Positions 25,084 through 33,949 are shown, counted from the stretch's first letter. The stretch is 64,000 nt of DNA from an uncultured Slackia sp. (GCA_934661005.1 CAKUIK010000003.1:25928-89927); one strand, 5' to 3'. Notes: generated from the sequence alone by a model not told the origin. Translations and numbers: made by a program.

Positions 25084-25922
25084 CGTTGCTTATTTTAGCG
25101 GTACTTAAAGAGGAATTGCATCGGGCTTTCTGCAATTGGAGGCTTATTGTAGCTTTGCTTGCCGGAATCTTGATTGTAGGGCTTCATATAATTACGTGCG
25201 TCATTCCCGAAGCCAGCAATCAGGAACTATATTTAACGACGACTGGGTACCCCCTGTCCGTTCACAATCGCTGGATTGGGGGATGGGGCGGGTCGATATT
25301 TCCAATGCTTTTCTTCTCGCTTTTGCCGCTTATTGTGTGCATCCCTTTTTCCGATTCCCTTTATATGGACTGTCGAAGCGGATATGTGGCGCAGGTCGTG
25401 TCGCGCGCATCGAGGTTGAGCTATATTGGAGCAAAATACTTCGCGAGCTTTGCGATTGGCATCGTGGCTTCGCTCGCCCCCTTGCTTTTTGATTTTTATC
25501 TAACGGCTCTTTGGCTGCCATTGACCGCCCCCGATTCCTCGGCTGGTGTATACCCAATTTTTGCATACTCACTCTTTAGTGATTTGTTTTATGACAATAT
25601 TGTGCAATATTATGCAATTTATGCGGCCGTTATTGGCGTGACTTCTGGTCTCCTCGCATGCTTCCCCTTGGCTCTTGGCTTTGTTTTGCCGAATCGAGGA
25701 TTGGTTACATGCTCGTCGTTCATGATATGCCTTATTCTGTACTTCATATTTGGTTCGGGCGATTCTGCTTGGCTTGTCCCTGCGATATTCATGAGGCCTG
25801 ATCAGCCTGTATGGGGGTATTCCTTCGCACAGATATTGTGTTTTTTAGGCGGGCTGAGTCTAATGGAAGGGGTCATGCTTGTTATCGAGGGCAGACGGCT
25901 CGGACTGAAGGCTTCAGAATGA
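25080..25922 (+). CDS. ABC-type permease, membrane subunit
   Basis: This 280-residue protein has about six hydrophobic segments and no ATPase motif. Segments such as LIVALLAGILIVGLHIITCV and FALGIVASL-type helices, with SDSLYMDCRSGYVAQVVSR between TM2 and TM3, resemble ABC-2 permeases. The start is TTG in a TTGA overlap with the previous stop. It also overlaps the next gene by 4 bases (ATGA), so the set is tightly coupled. Confidence 0.7.
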   Translation: MTLLILAVLKEELHRAFCNWRLIVALLAGILIVGLHIITCVIPEASNQELYLTTTGYPLSVHNRWIGGWGGSIFPMLFFSLLPLIVCIPFSDSLYMDCRSGYVAQVVSRASRLSYIGAKYFASFAIGIVASLAPLLFDFYLTALWLPLTAPDSSAGVYPIFAYSLFSDLFYDNIVQYYAIYAAVIGVTSGLLACFPLALGFVLPNRGLVTCSSFMICLILYFIFGSGDSAWLVPAIFMRPDQPVWGYSFAQILCFLGGLSLMEGVMLVIEGRRLGLKASE

Positions 25923-27349
25923 CGAGGTTGCGAGATTCGCTCTCCAGCGATTTTTTCCCCGAACAGCGTTTTGTTCGAATGGTGAGTGCTTCGTTCGCGG
26001 TGATCGTCGTCTCGTGCGCGATTAATTCGAGATTAATAGATGGCCTGTTTCGCGGTATCGGAATCAGGGTGACGCTGTTGGATTATTTGCTTTTCTCGAC
26101 AGTTCCTCCTTTTGGGTGCATCCCGATCGCTTGGTTTGTCTTGGGGCCGATTGCAATCTTGCTGTTTAATTATTCAACGCGATACCTGTACTCAATTCAG
26201 GGACGCATTCGTTTTTGTCGCACGACTTGTCGCGAAATGGCTATTTTCACTATTGCGTACGGAGTAATACTGCTTGTTGTCGTCGAATTCTTCGTTGCGG
26301 CAATGTTTGTGGCGGCATGGCGACGTTATTCATTGCATGGATTCTTTCGAGACGATTCCTTCATGGGATCTTACTGTCCTTCTGCAGCTGAACACTCGTG
26401 GGTGTTCGTCACTATGGTTTTTGTAGCGGATGCGATATGTATTGTTGCTTTGCAGCTCATAGCATTTTTGGGGTTTAGGCATCTTTTTAAAAAGCCGACA
26501 GTGGGATTTACTCTTTGTATAGGCGCGGATTTTGTTATCTGCTACTTGATGCAAATGTTCGGCACGTATTGCAGCGGCTATGAGGCTGTTGCGTCTGGTT
26601 CGGGCGCAATTCTATTTTTTATTGAGGTGCTAGGTGTGGGGTTGCTCTGCCGCGCAGGCTTCTCTGCGTGTCGCTTTATGAAGAGTGCGGAGGGATTGTC
26701 TATGGCGAAAGTCGAAATAAAAGAGCTATCGAAGATAAAACGTGGTAAAGCGTTGCTGCGAGATATCAATGCAACATTTGATAGCGGCAAATGTTATGAG
26801 CTTCGTGGCGCGAACGGGTCTGGTAAAACAATGCTTCTCTGCGCAATTGCGGGGTTGCTGAAGCCGACAACGGGATGTGTGGTGATTGACGGCGAGATTC
26901 TTGGGCGTGATATTGAATTTCCTCAGAGCGTGGGAATGCTTATTGAGAAGCCAGGTTTCATCCCGTCTTACACCGGCTTCGATAATCTAAAATTACTAGC
27001 CTCGATAAGGGGGGCTGCCGGCGGCGAGGACATACGAGACGCGATGCGCAAGGTTGGGCTTAATCCGGATGATGAAAGGAAGTACAAGGCTTATTCGCTG
27101 GGTATGAAACAGCGTCTAGGCATTGCGTGCGCCATTATGGAAAAGCCCCAAATTGTGTTGCTGGATGAGCCGCTTAATGCCCTTGACGAGGCGGGCCCGG
27201 GTATTGTCTGCGACGTTATCGAGAGATGCAAACGAAATGGGGCGGTTGTGGTTGTCGCAAACCATGAGAAAGGTGCGCTCGACTCAGTAGTTGATGAGGC
27301 AATGCTAATGCGCGAGGGGCAAATATGTCCGGTCGATGGGAGCGACTGA
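25919..27349 (+). CDS. Fused ABC exporter: membrane domain plus ATPase domain
   Basis: The 476-residue protein has an N-terminal membrane part (about residues 20-255, six hydrophobic segments) and a C-terminal ATPase. The ATPase has Walker A GANGSGKT near residue 297, the signature YSLGMKQRLGIA (instead of LSGGQ), Walker B IVLLDEPLNALDE and switch His in VVANHEKG. It resembles the bacitracin/lantibiotic-immunity ATPase group. Fusion in this order within an otherwise split operon is unusual. An internal in-frame ATG at 26702 has GGAGGG seven bases upstream, so a free ATPase (26702-27349, 215 residues) may also be made. It overlaps the next gene by one base. Confidence 0.75.
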   Translation: MTRLRDSLSSDFFPEQRFVRMVSASFAVIVVSCAINSRLIDGLFRGIGIRVTLLDYLLFSTVPPFGCIPIAWFVLGPIAILLFNYSTRYLYSIQGRIRFCRTTCREMAIFTIAYGVILLVVVEFFVAAMFVAAWRRYSLHGFFRDDSFMGSYCPSAAEHSWVFVTMVFVADAICIVALQLIAFLGFRHLFKKPTVGFTLCIGADFVICYLMQMFGTYCSGYEAVASGSGAILFFIEVLGVGLLCRAGFSACRFMKSAEGLSMAKVEIKELSKIKRGKALLRDINATFDSGKCYELRGANGSGKTMLLCAIAGLLKPTTGCVVIDGEILGRDIEFPQSVGMLIEKPGFIPSYTGFDNLKLLASIRGAAGGEDIRDAMRKVGLNPDDERKYKAYSLGMKQRLGIACAIMEKPQIVLLDEPLNALDEAGPGIVCDVIERCKRNGAVVVVANHEKGALDSVVDEAMLMREGQICPVDGSD

Positions 27350-28194
27350 TGGTGAAGCGTGGCGTCGTACGGTGCTTGGGTCGCATCGTCTGGTACGACG
27401 TATGCCGAAGCATTCCCCAATGCATCCCGCTATATTGCGTTTCGTTTGCCGTTCTTGCGGTTCTTGCTGCACGATATGATGCAAATGTCGAGCTTATAGG
27501 TCTTGCCCCGTCTCCCTCAGAGGTGCTGGCATCGTTTCTTTTGGGATCGAACCCGTTTGACCCAGACGCCGGAAGCGTTTTTGTCGTGCCGCCCACATGG
27601 TTTGCTCTTAATGTCTCCGTTGCTTGCCTCGTTGGTTTTTATCCTTGTTCTGATTATCGCGCGAGCGGATGCCAAGTCATTTCTCGATGTCGTTCGACGC
27701 AACTTTGGTTTTTGGGCAAAGAGATATGGGCTATGCTGGTTGTATTTATCCTGTATGGCGGATTGCTGATTCTATGTGCTGTTTTTGGCGCCGGTAACGG
27801 AGGCCTGGATTCAGAAGTCCGTATGAATGTGGTCGCTTTTGACTGGAATGGTGAATCTGTTGATTTAAACGTGCTCGAAGCGCTGTGTGTGCAAATAAGC
27901 GTTTCGATTGCTCTGAGTATAGTTCAAGTGGCGATCTCGTTGTTGACGGGACCGCCTGTTGCCATGGGCGTTATCGTTGCGTATTTCATTGCTTCGTGCT
28001 TCTTCGGGGGCATTCCGTTTGTTGCCGATTGCGGAATGATTCTACGGTCGTCTTTTTGCGCTCCCAATGGATATGATTTCTTGTCGTGTTTGTCGATGTG
28101 CCTGTTATCCGCAGCCGTGATAATAGTTACATCGGCAATCGTCCTGCGTAACGTTGATTTTGGGCTGAATCTGAAAAACGTCGATACCGAGTGA
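27349..28194 (+). CDS. Second ABC-type membrane subunit of the island
   Basis: This 281-residue protein has about six hydrophobic segments (e.g. AMLVVFILYGGLLILCAVFG) and many Cys, and no recognisable catalytic motif. It is probably the partner permease of the fused transporter. The ATG at 27349 overlaps the previous TGA by one base, with GGGAG upstream; an ATG at 27325 is an alternative. It is the last gene of the AT-richer island. Confidence 0.65.
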   Translation: MVKRGVVRCLGRIVWYDVCRSIPQCIPLYCVSFAVLAVLAARYDANVELIGLAPSPSEVLASFLLGSNPFDPDAGSVFVVPPTWFALNVSVACLVGFYPCSDYRASGCQVISRCRSTQLWFLGKEIWAMLVVFILYGGLLILCAVFGAGNGGLDSEVRMNVVAFDWNGESVDLNVLEALCVQISVSIALSIVQVAISLLTGPPVAMGVIVAYFIASCFFGGIPFVADCGMILRSSFCAPNGYDFLSCLSMCLLSAAVIIVTSAIVLRNVDFGLNLKNVDTE

Positions 28195-28207
28195 GTGGAT
28201 TGTTCCT

Positions 28208-28225
28208 TTCGGGAGGCGCTTTTTT
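28208..28225 (+). repeat. Half-terminator repeat at the right end of the island
   Basis: TTCGGGAGGCGCTTTTT here is identical to 23379-23395, the loop and right arm of the adk terminator. The left arm (GCGCCTCC) is missing here. The two copies bracket the 4.8-kb accessory island. Confidence 0.6.
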
Positions 28226-28278
28226 GTGGTGCGCATGGGGGCGCGGGCTCGAGCGTTCATTCGGCGCGTGACCTTGGG

Positions 28279-28294
28279 TATAATGCGCTCCATG
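28279..28294 (+). promoter_or_regulatory. -10 box at leaderless spacing
   Basis: TATAAT at 28279-28284 lies exactly 7 bases before the ATG at 28292, the layout of actinobacterial leaderless mRNAs. The possible -35 (TTCATT, 28256, 17-bp spacer) is weak. Confidence 0.5.
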
Positions 28295-30469
28295 CATGCT
28301 TTCTTTACATTACTTGGCGAGTTCATCGCCACTCATCACGCGCGGTTGCGACACTTCGCGAAGGTTGCCTGCGTTATTTTGCTGTGCGCCGCGGCGCTTG
28401 AAGTCGTGGTGTTCAACTTCAACCATTGGCGCAGCCTCACCTGGCAGTCCATCACGGTGAACGAGCAGTCGAACCTGCAGGAAACCGCCGATGAGCGCCT
28501 GCGTATCTCGGCCATCGACAACACCATCGAGTTCGATTACGTCGGCGTGCCCGTGCATAATATCAAGCTCGATTTCTCGGGGAACCAGTCGGCGCAAAAC
28601 GTGCCCGTGAAAATCTGGTTCACCGACGACGCGCACTCGACGTATTTCGACGATGACGAATACACGGCAGGCGTGCCGGTGACGTATGTCTCCACCAACA
28701 ACGACGAGAGCAAATACCTCAACATCAATGCGTCGGGCTCGGTGTACAAGCTGCGCATTCAGGTGGGCGTCGACGACGGGGAAACGAAGGTCACCTACCC
28801 GCTGTATGTGTCGAAAATCGTGCTCAATGCGCCTGAGCCGTTCCATTTCAGCAATGAGCGCTTTGTGTTCGCGGCGTGCATCATGGCCCTCATATACGCG
28901 TTTCGCCCCAAGTCGAGCCTGTATCGCACGCAGTTGCGCGAGCACCCGCGCCGCACGAAGATCGCCGTCATTGGCGTGGCTGCGGTCGAGATTTGGGTGG
29001 GCGCGTCGTTTCTGCTGTTCGGCACGAACCTCGTGGGCGTTGCCACACAGCATTACAACTCGGGCTCGTGGGATGGCGTGAGCGTTATCAACGTGTTCGA
29101 ATGCGGCGGCGAAAATGCGCAGCAATACGCCGAGCTCGCAAAATCCATGACGCAGGGCAAGCTGTATTTGGAAGAAGAACCGCCCAACTGGTTGCAGAAT
29201 ATGGACGACCCGTACGATCGCGGCGCCCGTGACCAGCTGGTGAAAGAAACCGGCGAGAACTACTTGTGGGATACCGCCTATTACGAGGGCCATTACTACG
29301 TGTACTTCGGCGTGGTGCCGGTATTGCTGTTCTACCTGCCGTTCTACCTTGCTACGGGAGCGAATTTCCCCACGGCGATTGGCGTGCTCATCGGCATGGT
29401 GTTTTTCATCGCGGGCCTCTCGGCGCTGCTCGACCGCTTCGCCCGCTACCACTTCAAGCGCATGACGACCGGCGTGTTCCTGCTACTGCAAATCGCGATT
29501 GTGACGTGCTGCGGCATGCCGTATTTGCTGAAGTTCCCCACGTTCTATTCGCTGCCCATTATGCTGGCGCTCGCGTTTTCGGTATGGGGCTTGTATTTCT
29601 GGATGGTGGGCCGCAGCCATAAACGCCCCGAGGGCTTCTATTTGGCGGGCTCGCTTTGCATGGCGCTCGTGGTGGGGTGCCGCCCGCAGCTCGTGTTGCT
29701 GAGCTTCTTGGCGTTTCCGCTGTTCTGGCGCATGTACATCACCGAAGGCCGCATTCGCACCGCGGCGGGCGCTCGTCAGTTCGCGTGCCTTATCGCACCC
29801 TATATCGTGGTGTGCGCGGGCATCATGTGGTACAACAAGGCGCGCTTTGGCAGCCTGTTCGATTTCGGCGCGAACTACAACCTCACGGTAAACGACATGA
29901 CGAAGCGCGGCATGGCGGTGGGCCGCATTGCGCCTGCGTTGTTCGCATATTTGTTCCAAACCCCCGCGACCACGGGCGTGTTCCCTTATTTGCAGGCCGT
30001 CACGTTCGACACCACGTATTTGGGACAAACGGTGAAGGAAGTCACGTTCGGCGGCATTTTCGCCGTGCTTCCCATTTTGTGGGTGTTGCCGTTTGCCCGC
30101 CGCATTCTGCAAATGCGCATTAGCCAGCGCAAGACGCGCACGGTGGCAGGCGTAATCGGCGTGCTCATCGGCATCGGCGTGCTCATCGCTGTGGCCGATG
30201 CGGAAATGGCGGGCATTCTTCAGCGCTACTTCGCCGACTTCAGCATCATGTTCCTTATGGCGGCGGTGTTGCTGCTGTTCATTGTGAACGAAAACATCGA
30301 AAACGGCTCGAAGGCCCACGCGGTGTTCGTGCGCGTGCTGCCGGTTGCGGTTGCGGTTGGCGTGGCCTATACGGTGCTCTTGTGCATTACGGCGGAAACT
30401 GGATGGGTTTCGGATGCCTACCCGTGGGCATACCAGGGGTTGTTGGAAACGTTCCAGTTTTGGACGTAA
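28292..30469 (+). CDS. Large polytopic membrane protein, GT-C glycosyltransferase-like
   Basis: The protein (about 725 residues) has one N-terminal hydrophobic segment, an extracytoplasmic beta-rich domain (about 40-200; ITVNEQSNLQETADERLRIS) and then ten or more membrane segments. An extracytoplasmic loop after an early TM (NVFECGGENAQQYAELAK, then WDTAYYEGHYYVYFGVVPVL) resembles the acidic active-site loop of GT-C enzymes that use polyprenyl-phosphate sugars. The next gene encodes GtrA, which often works with such enzymes, so cell-surface glycosylation is likely. The start at 28292 assumes a leaderless transcript; ATGs at 28283 or 28226 are alternatives. The exact substrate is unknown. Confidence 0.65.
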   Translation: MHAFFTLLGEFIATHHARLRHFAKVACVILLCAAALEVVVFNFNHWRSLTWQSITVNEQSNLQETADERLRISAIDNTIEFDYVGVPVHNIKLDFSGNQSAQNVPVKIWFTDDAHSTYFDDDEYTAGVPVTYVSTNNDESKYLNINASGSVYKLRIQVGVDDGETKVTYPLYVSKIVLNAPEPFHFSNERFVFAACIMALIYAFRPKSSLYRTQLREHPRRTKIAVIGVAAVEIWVGASFLLFGTNLVGVATQHYNSGSWDGVSVINVFECGGENAQQYAELAKSMTQGKLYLEEEPPNWLQNMDDPYDRGARDQLVKETGENYLWDTAYYEGHYYVYFGVVPVLLFYLPFYLATGANFPTAIGVLIGMVFFIAGLSALLDRFARYHFKRMTTGVFLLLQIAIVTCCGMPYLLKFPTFYSLPIMLALAFSVWGLYFWMVGRSHKRPEGFYLAGSLCMALVVGCRPQLVLLSFLAFPLFWRMYITEGRIRTAAGARQFACLIAPYIVVCAGIMWYNKARFGSLFDFGANYNLTVNDMTKRGMAVGRIAPALFAYLFQTPATTGVFPYLQAVTFDTTYLGQTVKEVTFGGIFAVLPILWVLPFARRILQMRISQRKTRTVAGVIGVLIGIGVLIAVADAEMAGILQRYFADFSIMFLMAAVLLLFIVNENIENGSKAHAVFVRVLPVAVAVGVAYTVLLCITAETGWVSDAYPWAYQGLLETFQFWT

Positions 30470-30482
30470 AGGACCTTTCGGA

Positions 30483-30593
30483 GTCTGGGCGGGTGATATG
30501 CTTCTTGCTCAAACGGCCCCGCCTCGCGCAAGCGGTGCATTAGGAGCTGTTTGGCTGCGCGGAACCGTGCGGAAGCGCGCCATTTGCCCAGAC
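30483..30593. repeat. Imperfect hairpin, possible divergent member of the dispersed family
   Basis: GTCTGGGC (30483-30490) pairs with GCCCAGAC (30586-30593), and weaker pairing continues inward for about 14 nt. The interior has GCAAGCGGTGCATTAGGAGC and GCGCGGAACCGTG, loosely like the family core. A GGTTCGG/CCGAACC hairpin follows at about 30628-30657. No gene is seen between 30470 and 30727. Confidence 0.35.
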
Positions 30594-30727
30594 GTTTTGC
30601 GATGCTTTATTGAGTGTTTTGCGGAAGGTTCGGTACGCGAGGTGAAGGCCGAACCTGAAATGCGCTGCCGGATTGCCGCGAAGCGCCGGCGACTGCTGGC
30701 GACGGTAGGGCCGGCGGAAGGAGATAT

Positions 30728-31126
30728 ATGCAGAAACTTTTAGCCCAAATTGCAAAATTCGGCGTGGTAGGCGTTATCGCTTTCGTTATTGACTACGGCT
30801 TGCTCGCATTGCTCACCGAGGCGTTCGGCGTGAACTACTTGGTATCGGCCACCATTTCGTTCACGGTGTCGGTTGTGTTCAACTATGTGGCATCGATGCG
30901 CTATGTGTTCACGCACAAAGAAGGCATGAGCCGCCGCCGCGAGTTCATCATTTTCGTGGTGCTTTCGGTGATTGGCCTTATCATCAACAACGTGTGCATG
31001 TGGGCGGGCGTTGAGCTGCTGCATATTCACTATCTCATTACGAAGATCGGCGCCACGGCAATTGTTATGGTGTGGAACTTCGTCACGCGCAAGAAATTTC
31101 TTGATGCGGGGAATGAAGGAAAGTAA
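30728..31126 (+). CDS. GtrA family membrane protein
   Basis: This 132-residue protein with four membrane segments matches GtrA: KFGVVGVIAFVIDYGLL at the start, then SFTVSVVFNYVASMRYVF and NFVTRKKFLF-like NFVTRKKFL at the end. GtrA proteins are thought to flip or present polyprenyl-linked sugars. GGAAGGAGATAT precedes the ATG. It follows the GT-C-like gene in the same direction. Confidence 0.88.
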   Translation: MQKLLAQIAKFGVVGVIAFVIDYGLLALLTEAFGVNYLVSATISFTVSVVFNYVASMRYVFTHKEGMSRRREFIIFVVLSVIGLIINNVCMWAGVELLHIHYLITKIGATAIVMVWNFVTRKKFLDAGNEGK

Positions 31127-31135
31127 TCAGGCCTG

Positions 31136-31257
31136 CGTTTGGGCGGACGGACATGCGCTTCCGCTTCGGTCAAGTCCTGGCTCGCACGAACAGCACATTA
31201 AGTGCTGTTCGGCTCGTGCGGAATCTATCGGAATCGCACGTCCGGCCGCCCAAACGG
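31136..31257. repeat. Long imperfect hairpin upstream of the phosphoglucomutase gene
   Basis: CGTTTGGGCGGACGGACATGCG (31136-31157) matches the reverse complement of 31235-31256 with two mismatches. The tip GAACAGCAC-ATTAA-GTGCTGTTC (31188-31210) is a perfect 9-bp stem. It has the size of the dispersed elements but lacks their core. It ends about 50 bases before the gene. Confidence 0.7.
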
Positions 31258-31305
31258 TTTATCTTTGCAAGCGAACGAGGCCTTTGGGTGGTTAGGAGAT
31301 GCAAA

Positions 31306-33015
31306 ATGGAAAATCGCGATGTGTGTGCTGAATTGGAGCGCTGGATTGCCAACGTTTCCGACGCGGAGCTTTCGGCCGAGCTGGTCGAGATGAAGAAAGC
31401 GGCCGATGCGGGCGACGATTCTGCTGCGGTGGACGCATTCTTCCAAGATTTGGCTTTCGGCACGGCGGGTTTGCGCGGCACGCTGGGCGCCGGCACGAAT
31501 CGTATGAACATCTATACCGTCGGCCGCGCCACGCAAGGTTTCGCCGACTACCTGAATGCGAATTTTGAGAACCCGAGCGTTGCGATTGCGCGCGACTCGC
31601 GCAATAAGGGCGAGTTGTTCGTGCAAGTCACGGCTGCCATCTTGGCCGCCAACGGCATCGTGGCGCATGTGTACCCGAAGATTTCCCCTGTGCCTACGCT
31701 TTCGTTCGCCGTGCGTGACCTGGGCTGTTCGGGCGGAATTTGCATGACGGCAAGCCACAACCCGGCTGCCTACAATGGCTATAAAGCCTACGGCCCCGAT
31801 GGCTGCCAAATCACGAGCGCGGCTGCGAAAGCCATCTCTGCTTCTATCGCGAACACCGATGCATTCTCGGGCGTGAAGACGATGGACTTCGATGAAGCCG
31901 TGGCGTCGGGCATGGTGAAATGGATCGACGATGCGGTGCTCGAGCGCTATTACGATGCGGTTTTGTCCAAATCGGTGAGCAGCCTTTCCGCCGATCAGGT
32001 CGCCGAAGCTCCTTTGAAACTCGTATACACGCCGCTCAATGGTACGGGTCTGATTCCTGTGACCACCGTGCTTGAGCGTGCGGGCATCGCCGATATCACG
32101 GTGGTTCCTGAGCAGCGCGAGCCCAATGGCGATTTCCCCACGTGTCCGTATCCGAACCCCGAAATTCGCGAGGCCATGCAGAAGGGCATCGACCTGTGCG
32201 AGGAAGTGCATCCCGACCTGCTGCTCGCGACCGACCCCGATGCCGACCGCGTGGGCGTTGCGTGCAAAGACGGCGACGACTATACGCTGCTTACCGGCAA
32301 CGAAATGGGCGTGCTTCTGCTCGATTACATCGCTCGCATGCGCAGCGAGCGTGGAGAGGATCTCTCCGATAAGGTTGCGGTCACGACTATCGTGTCTTCC
32401 GCCATGGTTGACGCGCTTGCCTCGGAGTATGGCTTTGAGTTGCGCCGCTGCCTCACGGGCTTCAAATACATCGGCGACATCATCACCGAGCTTTCCGATG
32501 CTGGCCAAGTTGACCGTTTCATTTTTGGCTTCGAAGAGAGCTATGGCTACCTGTCGGGCGACCATGTGCGCGACAAAGACGCCGTGAACGCGAGCTTGCT
32601 TATTTGCCAAATGGCGCAGGATTACAAGTTGCGCGGCATGAACCTGGCGCAGGCCATGCGTGCGCTCTACGAAAAGCATGGCTGGTGGCTCAATCGCACC
32701 GCGTCGGTGTCGTTCCCGGGTGCTGCAGGCGCTGAAACCATGCGCGGCATTATGGCGAAGTTGCGCCAGCAGGCTCCGAGCGAACTTGCCGGTCGCGCGG
32801 TTGAAGCTGTGGTCGACTACGAGGGCGGCGTGAATGGCCTGCCTTCGGCGAACGTCGTTGAGTTTGACGTTGAGGGCGGCAACAAGGTTATTGTGCGCCC
32901 GAGCGGCACCGAGCCCAAAATCAAGCTCTACGTGTTCGCGAAAGATGCCGACCGCGCCGCGGCCGACGCGTTGCTCGATGCCCTTGAGGCCGCGGGCCGC
33001 GAATTGCTGAAATAA
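31306..33015 (+). CDS. Phospho-sugar mutase (phosphoglucomutase/phosphomannomutase)
   Basis: This 569-residue alpha-D-phosphohexomutase interconverts sugar 1- and 6-phosphates. It has the phosphoserine loop CMTASHNPAAYNG, the Mg2+ loop ATDPDADRVG, the sugar loop GFEESYGYLSG and the phosphate loop VRPSGTEPKIK. Length and the N-terminal DLAFGTAGLRG place it with the Gram-positive PgcA/Pgm type. It probably supplies glucose-1-phosphate for sugar nucleotides used by the neighbouring surface-glycosylation genes. The ATG at 31306 follows TTAGGAG. Confidence 0.94.
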   Translation: MENRDVCAELERWIANVSDAELSAELVEMKKAADAGDDSAAVDAFFQDLAFGTAGLRGTLGAGTNRMNIYTVGRATQGFADYLNANFENPSVAIARDSRNKGELFVQVTAAILAANGIVAHVYPKISPVPTLSFAVRDLGCSGGICMTASHNPAAYNGYKAYGPDGCQITSAAAKAISASIANTDAFSGVKTMDFDEAVASGMVKWIDDAVLERYYDAVLSKSVSSLSADQVAEAPLKLVYTPLNGTGLIPVTTVLERAGIADITVVPEQREPNGDFPTCPYPNPEIREAMQKGIDLCEEVHPDLLLATDPDADRVGVACKDGDDYTLLTGNEMGVLLLDYIARMRSERGEDLSDKVAVTTIVSSAMVDALASEYGFELRRCLTGFKYIGDIITELSDAGQVDRFIFGFEESYGYLSGDHVRDKDAVNASLLICQMAQDYKLRGMNLAQAMRALYEKHGWWLNRTASVSFPGAAGAETMRGIMAKLRQQAPSELAGRAVEAVVDYEGGVNGLPSANVVEFDVEGGNKVIVRPSGTEPKIKLYVFAKDADRAAADALLDALEAAGRELLK

Positions 33016-33114
33016 AAATTCGTATCGGGTGGCTTTGGGGCCGCCCGTTATGCGTGGGGCATGTGCGGGCTTCGTGCAAAGGCGGGTTGTTCCAGGCTCC
33101 GTTGCAAGGCTCGT

Positions 33115-33120
33115 TATAAT
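33115..33120 (+). promoter_or_regulatory. -10 box upstream of the YhcH-family gene
   Basis: TATAAT lies 57 bases before the ATG; no convincing -35 is seen. Confidence 0.35.
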
Positions 33121-33176
33121 GGGTGTGCCGTGCGTCAATGCGCGGTTTTGGGATTCGCAACAAGGAAGGACATCCC

Positions 33177-33626
33177 ATGATTTTCGGAAATATCGAAAGC
33201 ACCGATTTGTCGACCATCGGCCACGAGGGCGTGCGCCGCGCGATTGAGTGGGCGCGTGAGCACGACCTAGGCACGTTGCCGTGCGGCCGCAACGATATCG
33301 ACGGCGATGCGCTGTATGTGAACGTTGCCGAATACGATTCGAAGGCATTCGAAGATTGCAAGTTCGAAGCGCACAAGCGCTACATCGACGTACAGGTTGT
33401 GGCTTCGGGCATTGAACGCATCGACTCCCAGGTGATCGCCAAGTGCGATGCCGGCGAATTCGACGAAGAGGGCGACTTCATGCTGCTTGAAGGCGAGGCC
33501 GCCACGCAGGTGGTTCTTGAGCCCGGCAGCTTCGCGGCGTATTTCCCCGACGATGCCCACAAGCCGGGCATTGCCGTCGACGGCGCTTCCCATAACAAGA
33601 AGTGCGTCTTCAAGGTTCTGGTGTAG
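33177..33626 (+). CDS. YhcH/YjgK/YiaL family protein
   Basis: This 149-residue cupin-like protein (DUF386) starts MIFGNIESTDL. It has the family blocks FEAHKRYIDVQVVASGIERI and FAAYFPDDAHKPGIAV; the His residues bind metal. Relatives act in sialic-acid or beta-linked sugar degradation, as anomerases or hydrolases. No such pathway is next to it here. CAAGGAAGGA precedes the ATG. Confidence 0.88.
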   Translation: MIFGNIESTDLSTIGHEGVRRAIEWAREHDLGTLPCGRNDIDGDALYVNVAEYDSKAFEDCKFEAHKRYIDVQVVASGIERIDSQVIAKCDAGEFDEEGDFMLLEGEAATQVVLEPGSFAAYFPDDAHKPGIAVDGASHNKKCVFKVLV

Positions 33627-33728
33627 CGGGGTTCGGGCGTAGGTTAGTATGCTCCAACTATCAGCGGCGCTCGAACTTAAGAGGCTGGGATTTCAATAAG
33701 TAACGGCGGGCGACGCCGGTAACGCTTG

Positions 33729-33768
33729 GGAGCGGCTAGGATTTAATCCAGCCGCTCCTCTTCTTTTC
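33729..33768 (+). terminator. Intrinsic terminator in the YhcH-VanZ gap
   Basis: GGAGCGGCT pairs with AGCCGCTCC, extended inward by GGATT/AATCC after one mismatch, and is followed by TCTTCTTTT. Confidence 0.85.
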
Positions 33769-33910
33769 CGAGGTTTTTCGCGCTCCCGATACGGCAAGTT
33801 GGATGATTCCTGCGAAGAGCGATGGAACGGAGCAAGCTCTTGCAACAAGGGAGGGATATCCATGGAGCCCTCCCTCGAATCTAAGATTGAAGGCGCCAAC
33901 CGCCAGACGT

Positions 33911-33949
33911 TGAAACCTGCTAAATGCTCTGAGCGTTTGGCAGGTTTCG
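33911..33949 (-). terminator. Hairpin terminator after vanZ
   Basis: AAACCTGC-TAAA pairs with TTTGGCAGGTTT and lies 13 bases past the VanZ stop. Between 33770 and 33910 I see only a GGGAGGG/CCCTCCC hairpin and no gene. Confidence 0.6.
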
